Shown: piece after piece, positions 1-5,677 of the stretch | How positions within the stretch are numbered: position 1 is the first letter of the stretch | Layout of the letters: every line of letters starts with the position of its first letter | Origin: a bacterium | GTDB lineage: Bacteria; SZUA-79; Acidulodesulfobacterales; Acidulodesulfobacteraceae | Reading direction: 5' to 3' | Assembly: GCA_021791295.1 (NCBI GenBank) | Contig: JAJYWW010000180.1 | Span: 1-8,512, forward strand | DNA: 8,512 nucleotides | Notes under the pieces: generated by a model | Database searches by the model: none | What the model saw: only the letters and a program-made list of their open reading frames with translations | What the model was told of the DNA's origin: nothing | Program-made: the position numbers and the translations under genes

Positions 1-87
1 TATTCCCAAATTAGTTTATACGGCTCAATTCGATTTAAAATTGCTATTGTATAAAAAATCTATTAAAATTAAATTAATTCTAAAAAT

Positions 88-116
88 TTGACGAAAACGA
101 ATAATAGCGTCATAAT
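88..116 (+). promoter_or_regulatory. Candidate sigma-70-type promoter (distal)
   Basis: TTGACG at 88-93 matches the -35 consensus at five of six bases. CATAAT at 111-116 matches the -10 consensus at five of six, with the optimal 17-base spacer. Transcription would start near 123. The -10 box lies inside an inverted repeat (108-123), which is what an operator would look like. AT-rich DNA produces such matches by chance, so this is a prediction from sequence only. Confidence 0.4.
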
Positions 117-123
117 AATGACG
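108..123. repeat. Perfect inverted repeat, candidate operator or activator site
   Basis: CGTCAT (108-113) and ATGACG (118-123) are perfect reverse complements separated by four bases, AATA. A further TGACGA copy lies at 89-94, so the TGACG core occurs three times in 35 bases, twice direct and once inverted. The centre is about 140-145 bases upstream of the predicted sigma-54 start. That is a usual distance for binding of an NtrC-family enhancer-binding protein such as FleQ, FlrC or FlgR types. It also covers the -10 box of the distal promoter candidate, so it could be a repressor operator instead. The binding protein cannot be inferred. Confidence 0.4.
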
Positions 124-150
124 ATACTTTAAACTTTTATTTAATTAATC

Positions 151-159
151 CGCATTGCG
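151..159. repeat. Short palindrome CGCA-T-TGCG
   Basis: A perfect 4-bp inverted repeat with a one-base centre stands out as a GC-containing island in AT-rich DNA. It lies about 105 bases upstream of the predicted sigma-54 start. It could be a protein-binding site, but it is short enough to occur by chance. Confidence 0.2.
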
Positions 160-192
160 TTATTTAATAAATTAGTTAATAAGTCATTGATT

Positions 193-222
193 TTGTTAAA
201 TTATTAAATTAAATGCTATAAT
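193..222 (+). promoter_or_regulatory. Candidate extended -10 sigma-70 promoter (proximal)
   Basis: TATAAT at 217-222 is a perfect -10 hexamer and is preceded by TG at 214-215, giving the extended TGnTATAAT form. TTGTTA at 193-198 is a plausible -35 hexamer with an 18-base spacer. Transcription would start near 229, just before the sigma-54 element, so the two promoters would be in tandem and partly overlap. This would give a basal level of operon expression independent of sigma-54. Confidence 0.5.
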
Positions 223-232
223 TAAAATAATA

Positions 233-248
233 TGGCACAGATATTGCA
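233..248 (+). promoter_or_regulatory. Sigma-54 (RpoN) -24/-12 promoter
   Basis: TGGCAC at 233-238, five bases, then TTGCA at 244-248. The invariant GG (234-235) and GC (246-247) are separated by exactly ten bases, as in the classical consensus TGGCAC-N5-TTGCW. The predicted start is around 259-261, leaving a leader of about 37 bases before the fliL ATG. RpoN-dependent transcription of middle flagellar genes is well established in many proteobacteria and some other phyla. This element is the most likely main regulator of the whole gene block, and it requires an ATP-dependent enhancer-binding activator. Confidence 0.8.
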
Positions 249-285
249 TTGTCTTTCTTAAGGATATTTGTATAAATTTAATTTT

Positions 286-290
286 GGAGG
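286..290 (+). promoter_or_regulatory. Ribosome binding site of fliL
   Basis: GGAGG lies six bases before the ATG at 297. It is among the strongest Shine-Dalgarno matches in the window (fliR has the same GGAGG at 4821-4825) and fixes the fliL start. Confidence 0.85.
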
Positions 291-296
291 CGGTTT

Positions 297-839
297 ATGG
301 CTGGCAACGATAACGGCAAAACTAACAAAGAGATGGGCAGCGTCGACGACGACGAGATGTCCACTATTTCGCAGATAGAGGCATCAAAGAAAAAAGGCGG
401 AAAGAAAAAACTTTTGTTCATCATTGTTCCGCTTCTGCTTGTACTTGGGGGCGGAGGTTTTGCGGCTTACCATTTTTTATTTGCAAAAAAAAGTAAAACT
501 CAGATTAATAAACCTGCTGCGCTTTCCAATATGCAGCCCGGACCTATGATACAGCTTAAATCGTTTTTGACCAATCTTGCAGACACGAACAGAACTGCTT
601 ACGTAAAGGTTTCTATGTCTATAGAATTAAAACCCGGTTCTAACGTAGGAACGTTCAAACAGCTTACCCCTAAGGTAAGAAACCGTATAATCATGATTTT
701 AAGTTCAAAGACCTCAAAAGAAATCATCAGCCCCCAAGGACAGCTGTCTTTAAGGCATCAGATTGCGAGGAGCCTTAATCAGCTTCTTGGAGACGGTACC
801 GTAACCGGAGTCTATTTCAATAATTATTTAGTTCAATAA
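297..839 (+). CDS. fliL: Flagellar basal body-associated protein FliL
   Basis: FliL is a single-pass inner-membrane protein that surrounds or supports the MotAB stator at the flagellar motor and affects torque and swarming. The 180-residue product has a charged cytoplasmic N terminus with acidic residues 17-20 and a Lys-rich stretch at 31-38. One membrane segment follows at about 39-62, then a periplasmic FliL domain from about 85 to the end. Family hallmarks are visible: the NLAD segment near residues 93-96, YVKVSMSIEL (102-111), ILSSKTS (134-140) and the closing VYFNNYLVQ. Length is normal for the family. It heads the operon, ten bases before fliM, with GGAGG six bases upstream of its ATG. 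Transcription is probably from the sigma-54 element just upstream. The family assignment is secure; the precise effect on motor function varies among species. Confidence 0.95.
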   Translation: MAGNDNGKTNKEMGSVDDDEMSTISQIEASKKKGGKKKLLFIIVPLLLVLGGGGFAAYHFLFAKKSKTQINKPAALSNMQPGPMIQLKSFLTNLADTNRTAYVKVSMSIELKPGSNVGTFKQLTPKVRNRIIMILSSKTSKEIISPQGQLSLRHQIARSLNQLLGDGTVTGVYFNNYLVQ

Positions 840-849
840 AAATAAAAAT

Positions 850-1842
850 ATGGCTGAAATATTATCTCAGGACGAAGTTAACGCTCTGCTGAGAGGCATA
901 TCTTCCGGAGCGATAGAATCGGAAAAAAAAGAGGAAAATCTCGGCGGCATAAAGCCTTACGATTTAACTTCGCAGGACAGGATAGTCAGGGGCAGAATGC
1001 CCACTCTAGAAATAATCAACGAAAGGTTTGCCCGTCTTTTAAGAAACGATTTGACTTCCGCCCTAAGAAAAGTTGCGGAAATAACTTCTACTTCGGTAGA
1101 TATGCAGAAATTCGGGGAGTTTTTAAAAAATATTCCGCTTCCGACGAGTCTGACTATTTTTAAAATGCCGCCCCTTCGCGGTTATGCTATTTTTGTTTTA
1201 GACGCAAGATTGGTATATAACCTGATAGATATTTTTTTTGGCGGCACCACCGATCTGCATGTAAAAATAGAAGGAAGGGATTTTTCGCCCATAGAAAATA
1301 AACTGATTAAAAAAATAACCGATATGGCTTTCAATTCACTAAAAAATGCATGGATGCCCGTTTCGCCGATAGACATAGAATTTCAAAGAAGCGAAATAAA
1401 TCCTCAGTTTGCGACTATAGTTACGCCTACGGAGGTCGTAATTATAAGCAGATTCGAGGTGGACATAGAAGGCGCCGTTTCTAAATTTATGATATGCATA
1501 CCTTATTCGATGATAGAGCCGATTAAAGAAAAACTTTACAGCGGATTTCAGAGCGAACAGCTTGAAGTCGATCACAGATGGATAGAAAGATTTAAAGAAA
1601 GGCTCAAAGAATCGGAACTTAATATAAGGATTGATCTCGGAAAGACGAGCATAAGCTCCCGCGATTTTTTAAAAATAAAAAAAGGCGACGTTATAGTGCT
1701 TGACAAAAGAATAGAAGATCCTTTAGTGATTGATATAGAAAATCTGCCGAAATTTATAGCTTATCCGGGTAAACTAAATAATAATCTTGCCGTAAAAATA
1801 ATTTCCGACATACCGTTGGGTAAAGAGGGCTATTATGAGTGA
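850..1842 (+). CDS. fliM: Flagellar motor switch protein FliM
   Basis: FliM forms the middle of the cytoplasmic C-ring, binds FliG and FliN, and receives CheY-P to reverse or stop rotation. The 330-residue product starts with ILSQDEVNALLRGI (residues 4-17), the conserved CheY-binding helix, followed by a flexible linker to about residue 32. The central CheC-like domain spans roughly 40-235, with PYDLTSQDRIVRGRMPTLE, PLRGYAIFVLD (108-118), FFGG (129-132) and EGRDFSPIE (141-149). The C-terminal SpoA (FliN-like) domain occupies about 245-325. Length matches the family. The intact CheY motif implies a chemotaxis system elsewhere in the genome. The start lies ten bases after fliL with only an A-rich stretch upstream and no Shine-Dalgarno, so translation may depend on coupling to fliL. 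The 3' end overlaps fliN by eight bases. An A8 run lies at 923-930, in the linker. Confidence 0.97.
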   Translation: MAEILSQDEVNALLRGISSGAIESEKKEENLGGIKPYDLTSQDRIVRGRMPTLEIINERFARLLRNDLTSALRKVAEITSTSVDMQKFGEFLKNIPLPTSLTIFKMPPLRGYAIFVLDARLVYNLIDIFFGGTTDLHVKIEGRDFSPIENKLIKKITDMAFNSLKNAWMPVSPIDIEFQRSEINPQFATIVTPTEVVIISRFEVDIEGAVSKFMICIPYSMIEPIKEKLYSGFQSEQLEVDHRWIERFKERLKESELNIRIDLGKTSISSRDFLKIKKGDVIVLDKRIEDPLVIDIENLPKFIAYPGKLNNNLAVKIISDIPLGKEGYYE

Positions 1843-2479
1843 AGAAAATAAGACCGAAGAATTAGAAAAAAAAGCGGGAGAAGGCACACAGGTTCAAAGC
1901 CTTGCGACAGATGCGGAAACAGCTAAACAGGCTGCGCCTCCGGAGGATGAAGACGATAATATCAGCTGGGAGGATGCTTTTAAAGAGGAAGAAGCCGCTA
2001 ATGCCGGCGCAGGGGCAAATGCTTCGTCCGAAAGCGCCGCACCTGCGGAACAAAGCCAAGCGGGCGGCAATACCGTGACGACTACGGCATCCGACGCCGT
2101 AGATTTGGGAGTCGAAGATATTAAACCTGCAAAAAATGAAACTGCGCAACCAACTCCTAAAAAACCCGTAAAAAAATTAGAATTTGCGTCGTTCGACGAA
2201 TCCGATAAAACTACCGAACCGCCAAAAAATTTGGATTTTATTCTAGATATTCCTCTTACTATATCTGTAGAGTTGGGAAGGACAAAAATGGTTATTAACG
2301 ATATGCTTCAGCTTGGACAGGGTTCGGTCATAGAACTTGCAAAACTTGCCGGCGAACCTTTGGATATATACGTTAACGGCAAACTTATGGCGAGGGGAGA
2401 GGTTGTTTTGGTCAACGATAAATTCGGCGTAAGGCTGACTGATATTATAAGCCCGGTAGAAAGGGTTAAAAAACTTTAA
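1835..2479 (+). CDS. fliN: Flagellar motor switch protein FliN, with a long N-terminal extension
   Basis: FliN makes up the base of the C-ring and docks the FliH-FliI export ATPase complex. Residues about 132-214 form a canonical SpoA domain: DFILDIPLTISVELGRTKM, then LGQGSVIELAKLAGEPLDI, then KFGVRLTDIISPVERVKKL. Before it lies an extension of about 130 residues rich in Glu, Asp, Ala, Thr and Pro, predicted to be disordered. Familiar FliN proteins such as that of E. coli are about 100-140 residues in total. Inside the extension, ISWEDAFKEEEA (43-54) resembles the conserved W-x-x-A-L-x-E-Q segment at the N terminus of enterobacterial FliN, and FASFDE (117-122) may match the E. coli FQQF segment. 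The ATG overlaps the fliM stop (ATGAGTGA), with GAGGG at 1825-1829 as ribosome site, so translation is coupled to fliM. An A8 run is at 1866-1873. Confidence 0.95.
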   Translation: MSEENKTEELEKKAGEGTQVQSLATDAETAKQAAPPEDEDDNISWEDAFKEEEAANAGAGANASSESAAPAEQSQAGGNTVTTTASDAVDLGVEDIKPAKNETAQPTPKKPVKKLEFASFDESDKTTEPPKNLDFILDIPLTISVELGRTKMVINDMLQLGQGSVIELAKLAGEPLDIYVNGKLMARGEVVLVNDKFGVRLTDIISPVERVKKL

Positions 2480-2480
2480 T

Positions 2481-3842
2481 ATGCTTAATAAATTAAACAT
2501 GAATAAAATTAAATCGTTATTTTATACTTTTTGCTATATTTCCGCGGTTTTGATTTTTTTAACCGCCGCCGCCTTTAATAAAGCATATGCAGAAAGCGGT
2601 TTGACGTTAAAAGGAATTTCGGTTTCGGAAAGCAAAAAAAATAATTCTTATTTTATATGGTTCAGATTTAACGGCAAACCGCAAAACGTTTTAAAAAATA
2701 TGGTTTATAAAAAATACGGCATTGAAGCCGTTTTTAATAATACTGTTTCTTATGCGTCCGCGCGACAGTCCAAGTTTGTAAATTTTAAAGGCAGCAGGCT
2801 TTTTAAAGCTGCTGAAATTATACCGTCGGGCAATTCTGGGCTGGATGCCGTCGTTTATTTTAACAAAAATATAAAAATAGCAAGGAAAGACGTCTTTGCT
2901 TCTTTTTACCGCAATTATTTAGTTATTAAAATAGTCCACGAATTTCCCGCAGGTATATTTAAAAACGTAGGCAAGAAAAATGCCGTCTTGGCAAATAAAG
3001 CCGCTAACGGCAAAAAAAGCAGGGTTAACAACACGGTATTTAAAAATCATATTAAACCTTCTGCCGCGTCGAATTCCGGCGCTTTCTCCAACGCAAAACA
3101 TTTAAATTCAAAAAATACTTCTTTGAAAAAACCTGCCGGTTTAAATATGGGTTTTGAAGCCGTTAAAACCGCAGTTTATTTAGCTATTATTATCGGTATG
3201 ATTTACGGTATATATTTCTTTATGAATAAATTTAAAAATAAGGTTTCTGCTAAAGAAAAAATTAACAGCCTGAAAATAATATCTTCTATTAATCTCGGCA
3301 ATAAAAAATCTATCCTGCTTATAGAAGTAAATAAAGAATTTTTTTTAGTAGGGGTTTCGCCTTCAAATATTCAGATGATAGGGCGCTTGCAGGGAGTCCC
3401 TGGTCTGCAAAATTCAGAGATTTCCGATTACGCAGACAAACAAGACAAAACCCCTGTAAAAGCGATAAAAGAATCTAAAGAAATTAAAGGAAAAAGCGTC
3501 AAACAATTTAATCCCGAAGCTTATGCGGCATACGATGAAACAGCCGGTTACGAGAACGCTGGTTCGGACGATACCGGAAATGCGGTAAACGCTCCGTTCG
3601 TCAGTCCTTCGCCCGCCGTAAAAACATACGGCAGATTTGCTGACGTTATGAGGGAAAAGGTCGGCGGTCGGTCGGGGTCGGAATTTCCGGAAAATACCGC
3701 CGCAGATGCTTTAGATAAATCCGGTAAAGTTAAAAACATCAACGAAGCTAAATTTAAAAACAAAGCCGATAATATATTTTTCGATATAGAAGAAAGACTT
3801 AAGGGACTGATGGAGAGCGATGTTAAAAGTAAAAAGCTTTAA
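2481..3842 (+). CDS. fliO: Enlarged FliO, flagellar export gate assembly protein with a periplasmic domain
   Basis: FliO is a membrane chaperone that helps build the FliP ring of the flagellar export gate. At 453 residues this is several times the size of enterobacterial FliO. A signal peptide is apparent: basic N terminus, hydrophobic core at about 13-31, likely cleavage after AYA (35-37). Residues about 40-155 form a predicted beta-rich periplasmic domain ending in LVIKIVHEF, reminiscent of AMIN-like domains, though that is a guess. A Lys/Asn/Ala/Ser-rich linker (about 160-222) follows, then a membrane segment at 229-248. The FliO domain proper is at 260-303 (INSLKIISSINLGNKKSILLIEV with GVSPSNIQMIGRL). 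A low-complexity cytoplasmic tail of about 150 residues ends in a charged helix. Position between fliN and fliP strongly supports the call. The start could instead be Met7 (2499); no clear ribosome site favours either. The 3' end overlaps fliP by 23 bases. Confidence 0.87.
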   Translation: MLNKLNMNKIKSLFYTFCYISAVLIFLTAAAFNKAYAESGLTLKGISVSESKKNNSYFIWFRFNGKPQNVLKNMVYKKYGIEAVFNNTVSYASARQSKFVNFKGSRLFKAAEIIPSGNSGLDAVVYFNKNIKIARKDVFASFYRNYLVIKIVHEFPAGIFKNVGKKNAVLANKAANGKKSRVNNTVFKNHIKPSAASNSGAFSNAKHLNSKNTSLKKPAGLNMGFEAVKTAVYLAIIIGMIYGIYFFMNKFKNKVSAKEKINSLKIISSINLGNKKSILLIEVNKEFFLVGVSPSNIQMIGRLQGVPGLQNSEISDYADKQDKTPVKAIKESKEIKGKSVKQFNPEAYAAYDETAGYENAGSDDTGNAVNAPFVSPSPAVKTYGRFADVMREKVGGRSGSEFPENTAADALDKSGKVKNINEAKFKNKADNIFFDIEERLKGLMESDVKSKKL

Positions 3843-4530
3843 AAACACTTCGCTTTTAGCTTTGCCTGCTATAACTATGACCGGCCATGCGGCGCATTCG
3901 CAGGTATCTATGCTTATACAGATACTTCTTATTTTCACCGTCATTTCTATAGCGCCTTCTATCTTGATTATGATGACTTCTTTCGTAAGAATAGTCGTAG
4001 TGTTGTCTTTTTTAAGGACTTCCCTCGGGCTAACGACGGAACCTCCAAATCAGGTAATAATCGGATTGAGCCTTTTTCTTACTTTTTTTATAATGGCTCC
4101 GGTTATAAGTTCGGTGTATAAAAATGCTTACGTCCCATACACCAAAGGCTTTATAGGAATTAAAAAAGCTTATAAAATAGGAATTCAGCCGGTCAGAGGT
4201 TTTATGCTTAAACAGACGAGACTGAAAGATCTGGAACTTTTCGTTAAAATGTCTAAAATCAAGAACGTCAAATCGCCTAAGGACGTGCCGACTTACGTTC
4301 TCGTTCCGGCATTTATAGTAAGCGAACTTACTACCGCTTTCGAGATAAGTTTTCTTATTTATCTTCCGTTTTTGATATTAGACCTTGTGGTTTCGAGTCT
4401 TTTAATGTCTATGGGCATGATGATGCTGCCGCCCACCATGATATCGCTTCCGTTTAAGCTTATGCTTTTCGTTATGGTAAACGGCTGGTATTTGGTAATA
4501 GGTTCTTTGGTGCAGAGTTTTCATACATAG
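3820..4530 (+). CDS. fliP: Flagellar export gate protein FliP
   Basis: FliP forms the pentameric core of the flagellar type III export gate, a channel completed by FliQ and FliR. The 236-residue product (family near 245) carries both FliP signatures. The first is MMTSFVRIVVVLSFLRTSLG (51-70), followed by PPNQVIIGLSLFLTFF (75-90). The second is LVPAFIVSELTTAFEISFLI (161-180), followed by MGMMMLPP (198-205). Hydrophobic segments lie at about 32-52, 78-97, 172-198 and 208-230. FliP normally has a cleavable signal peptide. Here the N terminus is short, with basic residues 3-8, a weak hydrophobic stretch at 11-18 and a possible cleavage near HAAHS (23-27). The ATG at 3820 lies within the end of fliO, with GGAGA at 3812-3816 too close to be ideal. 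Overlap with fliO suggests translational coupling, sensible since FliO aids FliP assembly. Confidence 0.96.
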   Translation: MLKVKSFKNTSLLALPAITMTGHAAHSQVSMLIQILLIFTVISIAPSILIMMTSFVRIVVVLSFLRTSLGLTTEPPNQVIIGLSLFLTFFIMAPVISSVYKNAYVPYTKGFIGIKKAYKIGIQPVRGFMLKQTRLKDLELFVKMSKIKNVKSPKDVPTYVLVPAFIVSELTTAFEISFLIYLPFLILDLVVSSLLMSMGMMMLPPTMISLPFKLMLFVMVNGWYLVIGSLVQSFHT

Positions 4531-4553
4531 CGGCAAATAAGCAGGAGATAAAT

Positions 4554-4832
4554 ATGTCAGTTGCGTTCGTAAATTTTATAATTCAAAAAGTAATACTTAC
4601 GGTTTTATATTTAAGCGCGCCTCCTCTTATAGCGAGCCTTGCGATAGGAATACTTATAAGTATGTTTCAGGCAGTTACGCAGCTTCAGGACCAGACGCTT
4701 ACTTTTGTTCCTAAAATTATCGTAGTAATAGTCGTTTTGCTAATTTTTGGACCATGGATGCTGAACGTTATGGGGAATTTTGCTACGGCAATTTTTTCTC
4801 ATTTTCCCGAATATATAATGGGAGGAAGCTGA
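4554..4832 (+). CDS. fliQ: Flagellar export gate protein FliQ
   Basis: FliQ is a small hairpin membrane protein, four copies of which wrap the FliP-FliR core of the export gate. The 92-residue product is near the usual 89. Two membrane helices lie at about 12-38 and 53-75, joined by the family's hallmark loop QAVTQLQDQTLTFVPK (39-54). AGGAG at 4543-4547 lies six bases before the ATG, a strong ribosome site. The gene follows fliP after 23 bases and is followed by fliR, whose start codon lies just beyond the fliQ stop. The final codons (Gly-Gly-Ser) double as the ribosome site of fliR. Confidence 0.96.
   Translation: MSVAFVNFIIQKVILTVLYLSAPPLIASLAIGILISMFQAVTQLQDQTLTFVPKIIVVIVVLLIFGPWMLNVMGNFATAIFSHFPEYIMGGS
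4821..4825 (+). promoter_or_regulatory. Ribosome binding site of fliR, inside the fliQ 3' end
   Basis: GGAGG eight bases before the TTG at 4834. This site decides the fliR start: a TTG codon begins the conserved N terminus, and no ATG lies upstream in frame near it. It is embedded in the last codons of fliQ, so ribosomes finishing fliQ are placed to start fliR. Confidence 0.75.
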
Positions 4833-4833
4833 T

Positions 4834-5628
4834 TTGCCGTCAATTATAATACATCAATATCTTTTAATAGAATTTATGCTGATATTTTTCAGGATCATAG
4901 CAATGATAGTCGCTCTTCCGTTTATCGGCAGTTCTTCCGTCCCAAGCTGGGCAAAGATAGGTCTGGCTTTTTTCATGTCGTTAATAGTCTATCCTTTGGT
5001 CGTTAAAACTCAGATAATTCCCCATCTAACCTTACCGGAGCTGATTTTGGCAGTTATATCCCAAGTTCTTATAGGTATTATTTTCGGATATTTAGTTCTT
5101 ATAATTTTTACCGGCATAGAAGTCGCAGGACAGCTTATAAGCAATATGGTAGGTTTTGGAATGATAAGCCTTCTAAACCCGCTTATGTCTAATCAGCAGG
5201 TTTCTTTAATATCGAATTTGCAGAACTACGTAGCTCTCATAATTTTTATCCAGACGTCCGCTTTTTTCTTTGTAATAGAGGGAATATACAGAAGTTTTCA
5301 AACTATACCTCTGACTTTCGTCAATTTTTCCCCGCATATTTTCCAATATTTAGTTTTAAAGTCCAACGACATTTTCTTAATAGGTTTGGATATAAGTATT
5401 CCTATAGTTCTGGTAGCGATAATATTAAACGTAATTATCGCTCTTATGGGAAGAATCGCGCCGCAATTTAATATTTTTGCCGTAGGTTTTCCTATAACTA
5501 TAGCGGTAGGACTTCTAATGCTTTACGTTACGGCGCCGTATTTTACCGATTACGTAACGCAGTCTTTCGGAGGTTTAAAGACGGAATTCAATCATATGAT
5601 AAATTATATGGCATATATTAAAAAATAA
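4834..5628 (+). CDS. fliR: Flagellar export gate protein FliR
   Basis: FliR is present as one copy in the export gate, where it closes the FliP5-FliQ4 helical assembly. The 264-residue product matches family length. Predicted membrane segments lie at about 10-31, 40-56, 70-95, 127-150, 178-204 and 213-236. Family motifs include EVAGQLISNMVGFGM (96-110), SFQTIPL (154-160) and MGRIAPQFNIFAVGFPI (205-221). Translation begins at a TTG codon one base after the fliQ stop. The start is supported by GGAGG eight bases upstream and by the fit of the N terminus to the family. The weaker initiation codon may lower output relative to fliQ. Forty-nine AT-rich bases without a terminator hairpin separate it from flhB. 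Confidence 0.95.
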   Translation: MPSIIIHQYLLIEFMLIFFRIIAMIVALPFIGSSSVPSWAKIGLAFFMSLIVYPLVVKTQIIPHLTLPELILAVISQVLIGIIFGYLVLIIFTGIEVAGQLISNMVGFGMISLLNPLMSNQQVSLISNLQNYVALIIFIQTSAFFFVIEGIYRSFQTIPLTFVNFSPHIFQYLVLKSNDIFLIGLDISIPIVLVAIILNVIIALMGRIAPQFNIFAVGFPITIAVGLLMLYVTAPYFTDYVTQSFGGLKTEFNHMINYMAYIKK

Positions 5629-5677
5629 CAGTAAAATAAAATACATAACAACTAATAATTAATGTAATAAATTAAAT

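Larger units (their letters stand above)
1..296. other. AT-rich control region upstream of the flagellar operon
   Basis: This stretch is strongly AT-rich with stops in all frames, and I see no convincing gene. Two short open frames run in from the left edge: one stops at TAA 52-54, the other at TGA 89-91. Either could be the last codons of an upstream gene, but neither short peptide is recognisable. The minus strand offers only a short ATG-started frame from 113, which soon stops, so a divergent gene is not supported. From about base 88 the region holds the promoter-like elements and inverted repeats listed separately. No hairpin followed by a T-run is visible, so the upstream gene's terminator, if any, lies outside the window. 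Confidence 0.6.

Noticed and set aside
1..91. Coding tail of an upstream gene entering from the left edge
   Set aside because: Two frames are open from the edge for 17 and 29 codons, but neither peptide is recognisable and AT-rich DNA gives such frames easily. I mention it only within the control-region entry.
141..212. TTAATTAAT-like and ATTAAATTAAAT-like repeats in the control region
   Set aside because: Partial repeats of only A and T are expected at this base composition and show no exact arms or regular spacing.
1339..1575. Minus-strand frames opposite fliM, and similar ones opposite fliN, fliO and flhB
   Set aside because: They mirror conserved coding sequence on the + strand, and their compositions look like reverse-frame artefacts.
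5629..5677. Possible terminator or promoter between fliR and flhB
   Set aside because: The 49 bases are almost purely A and T with no stable hairpin and no good -35/-10 pair, so a break in the operon is not supported.
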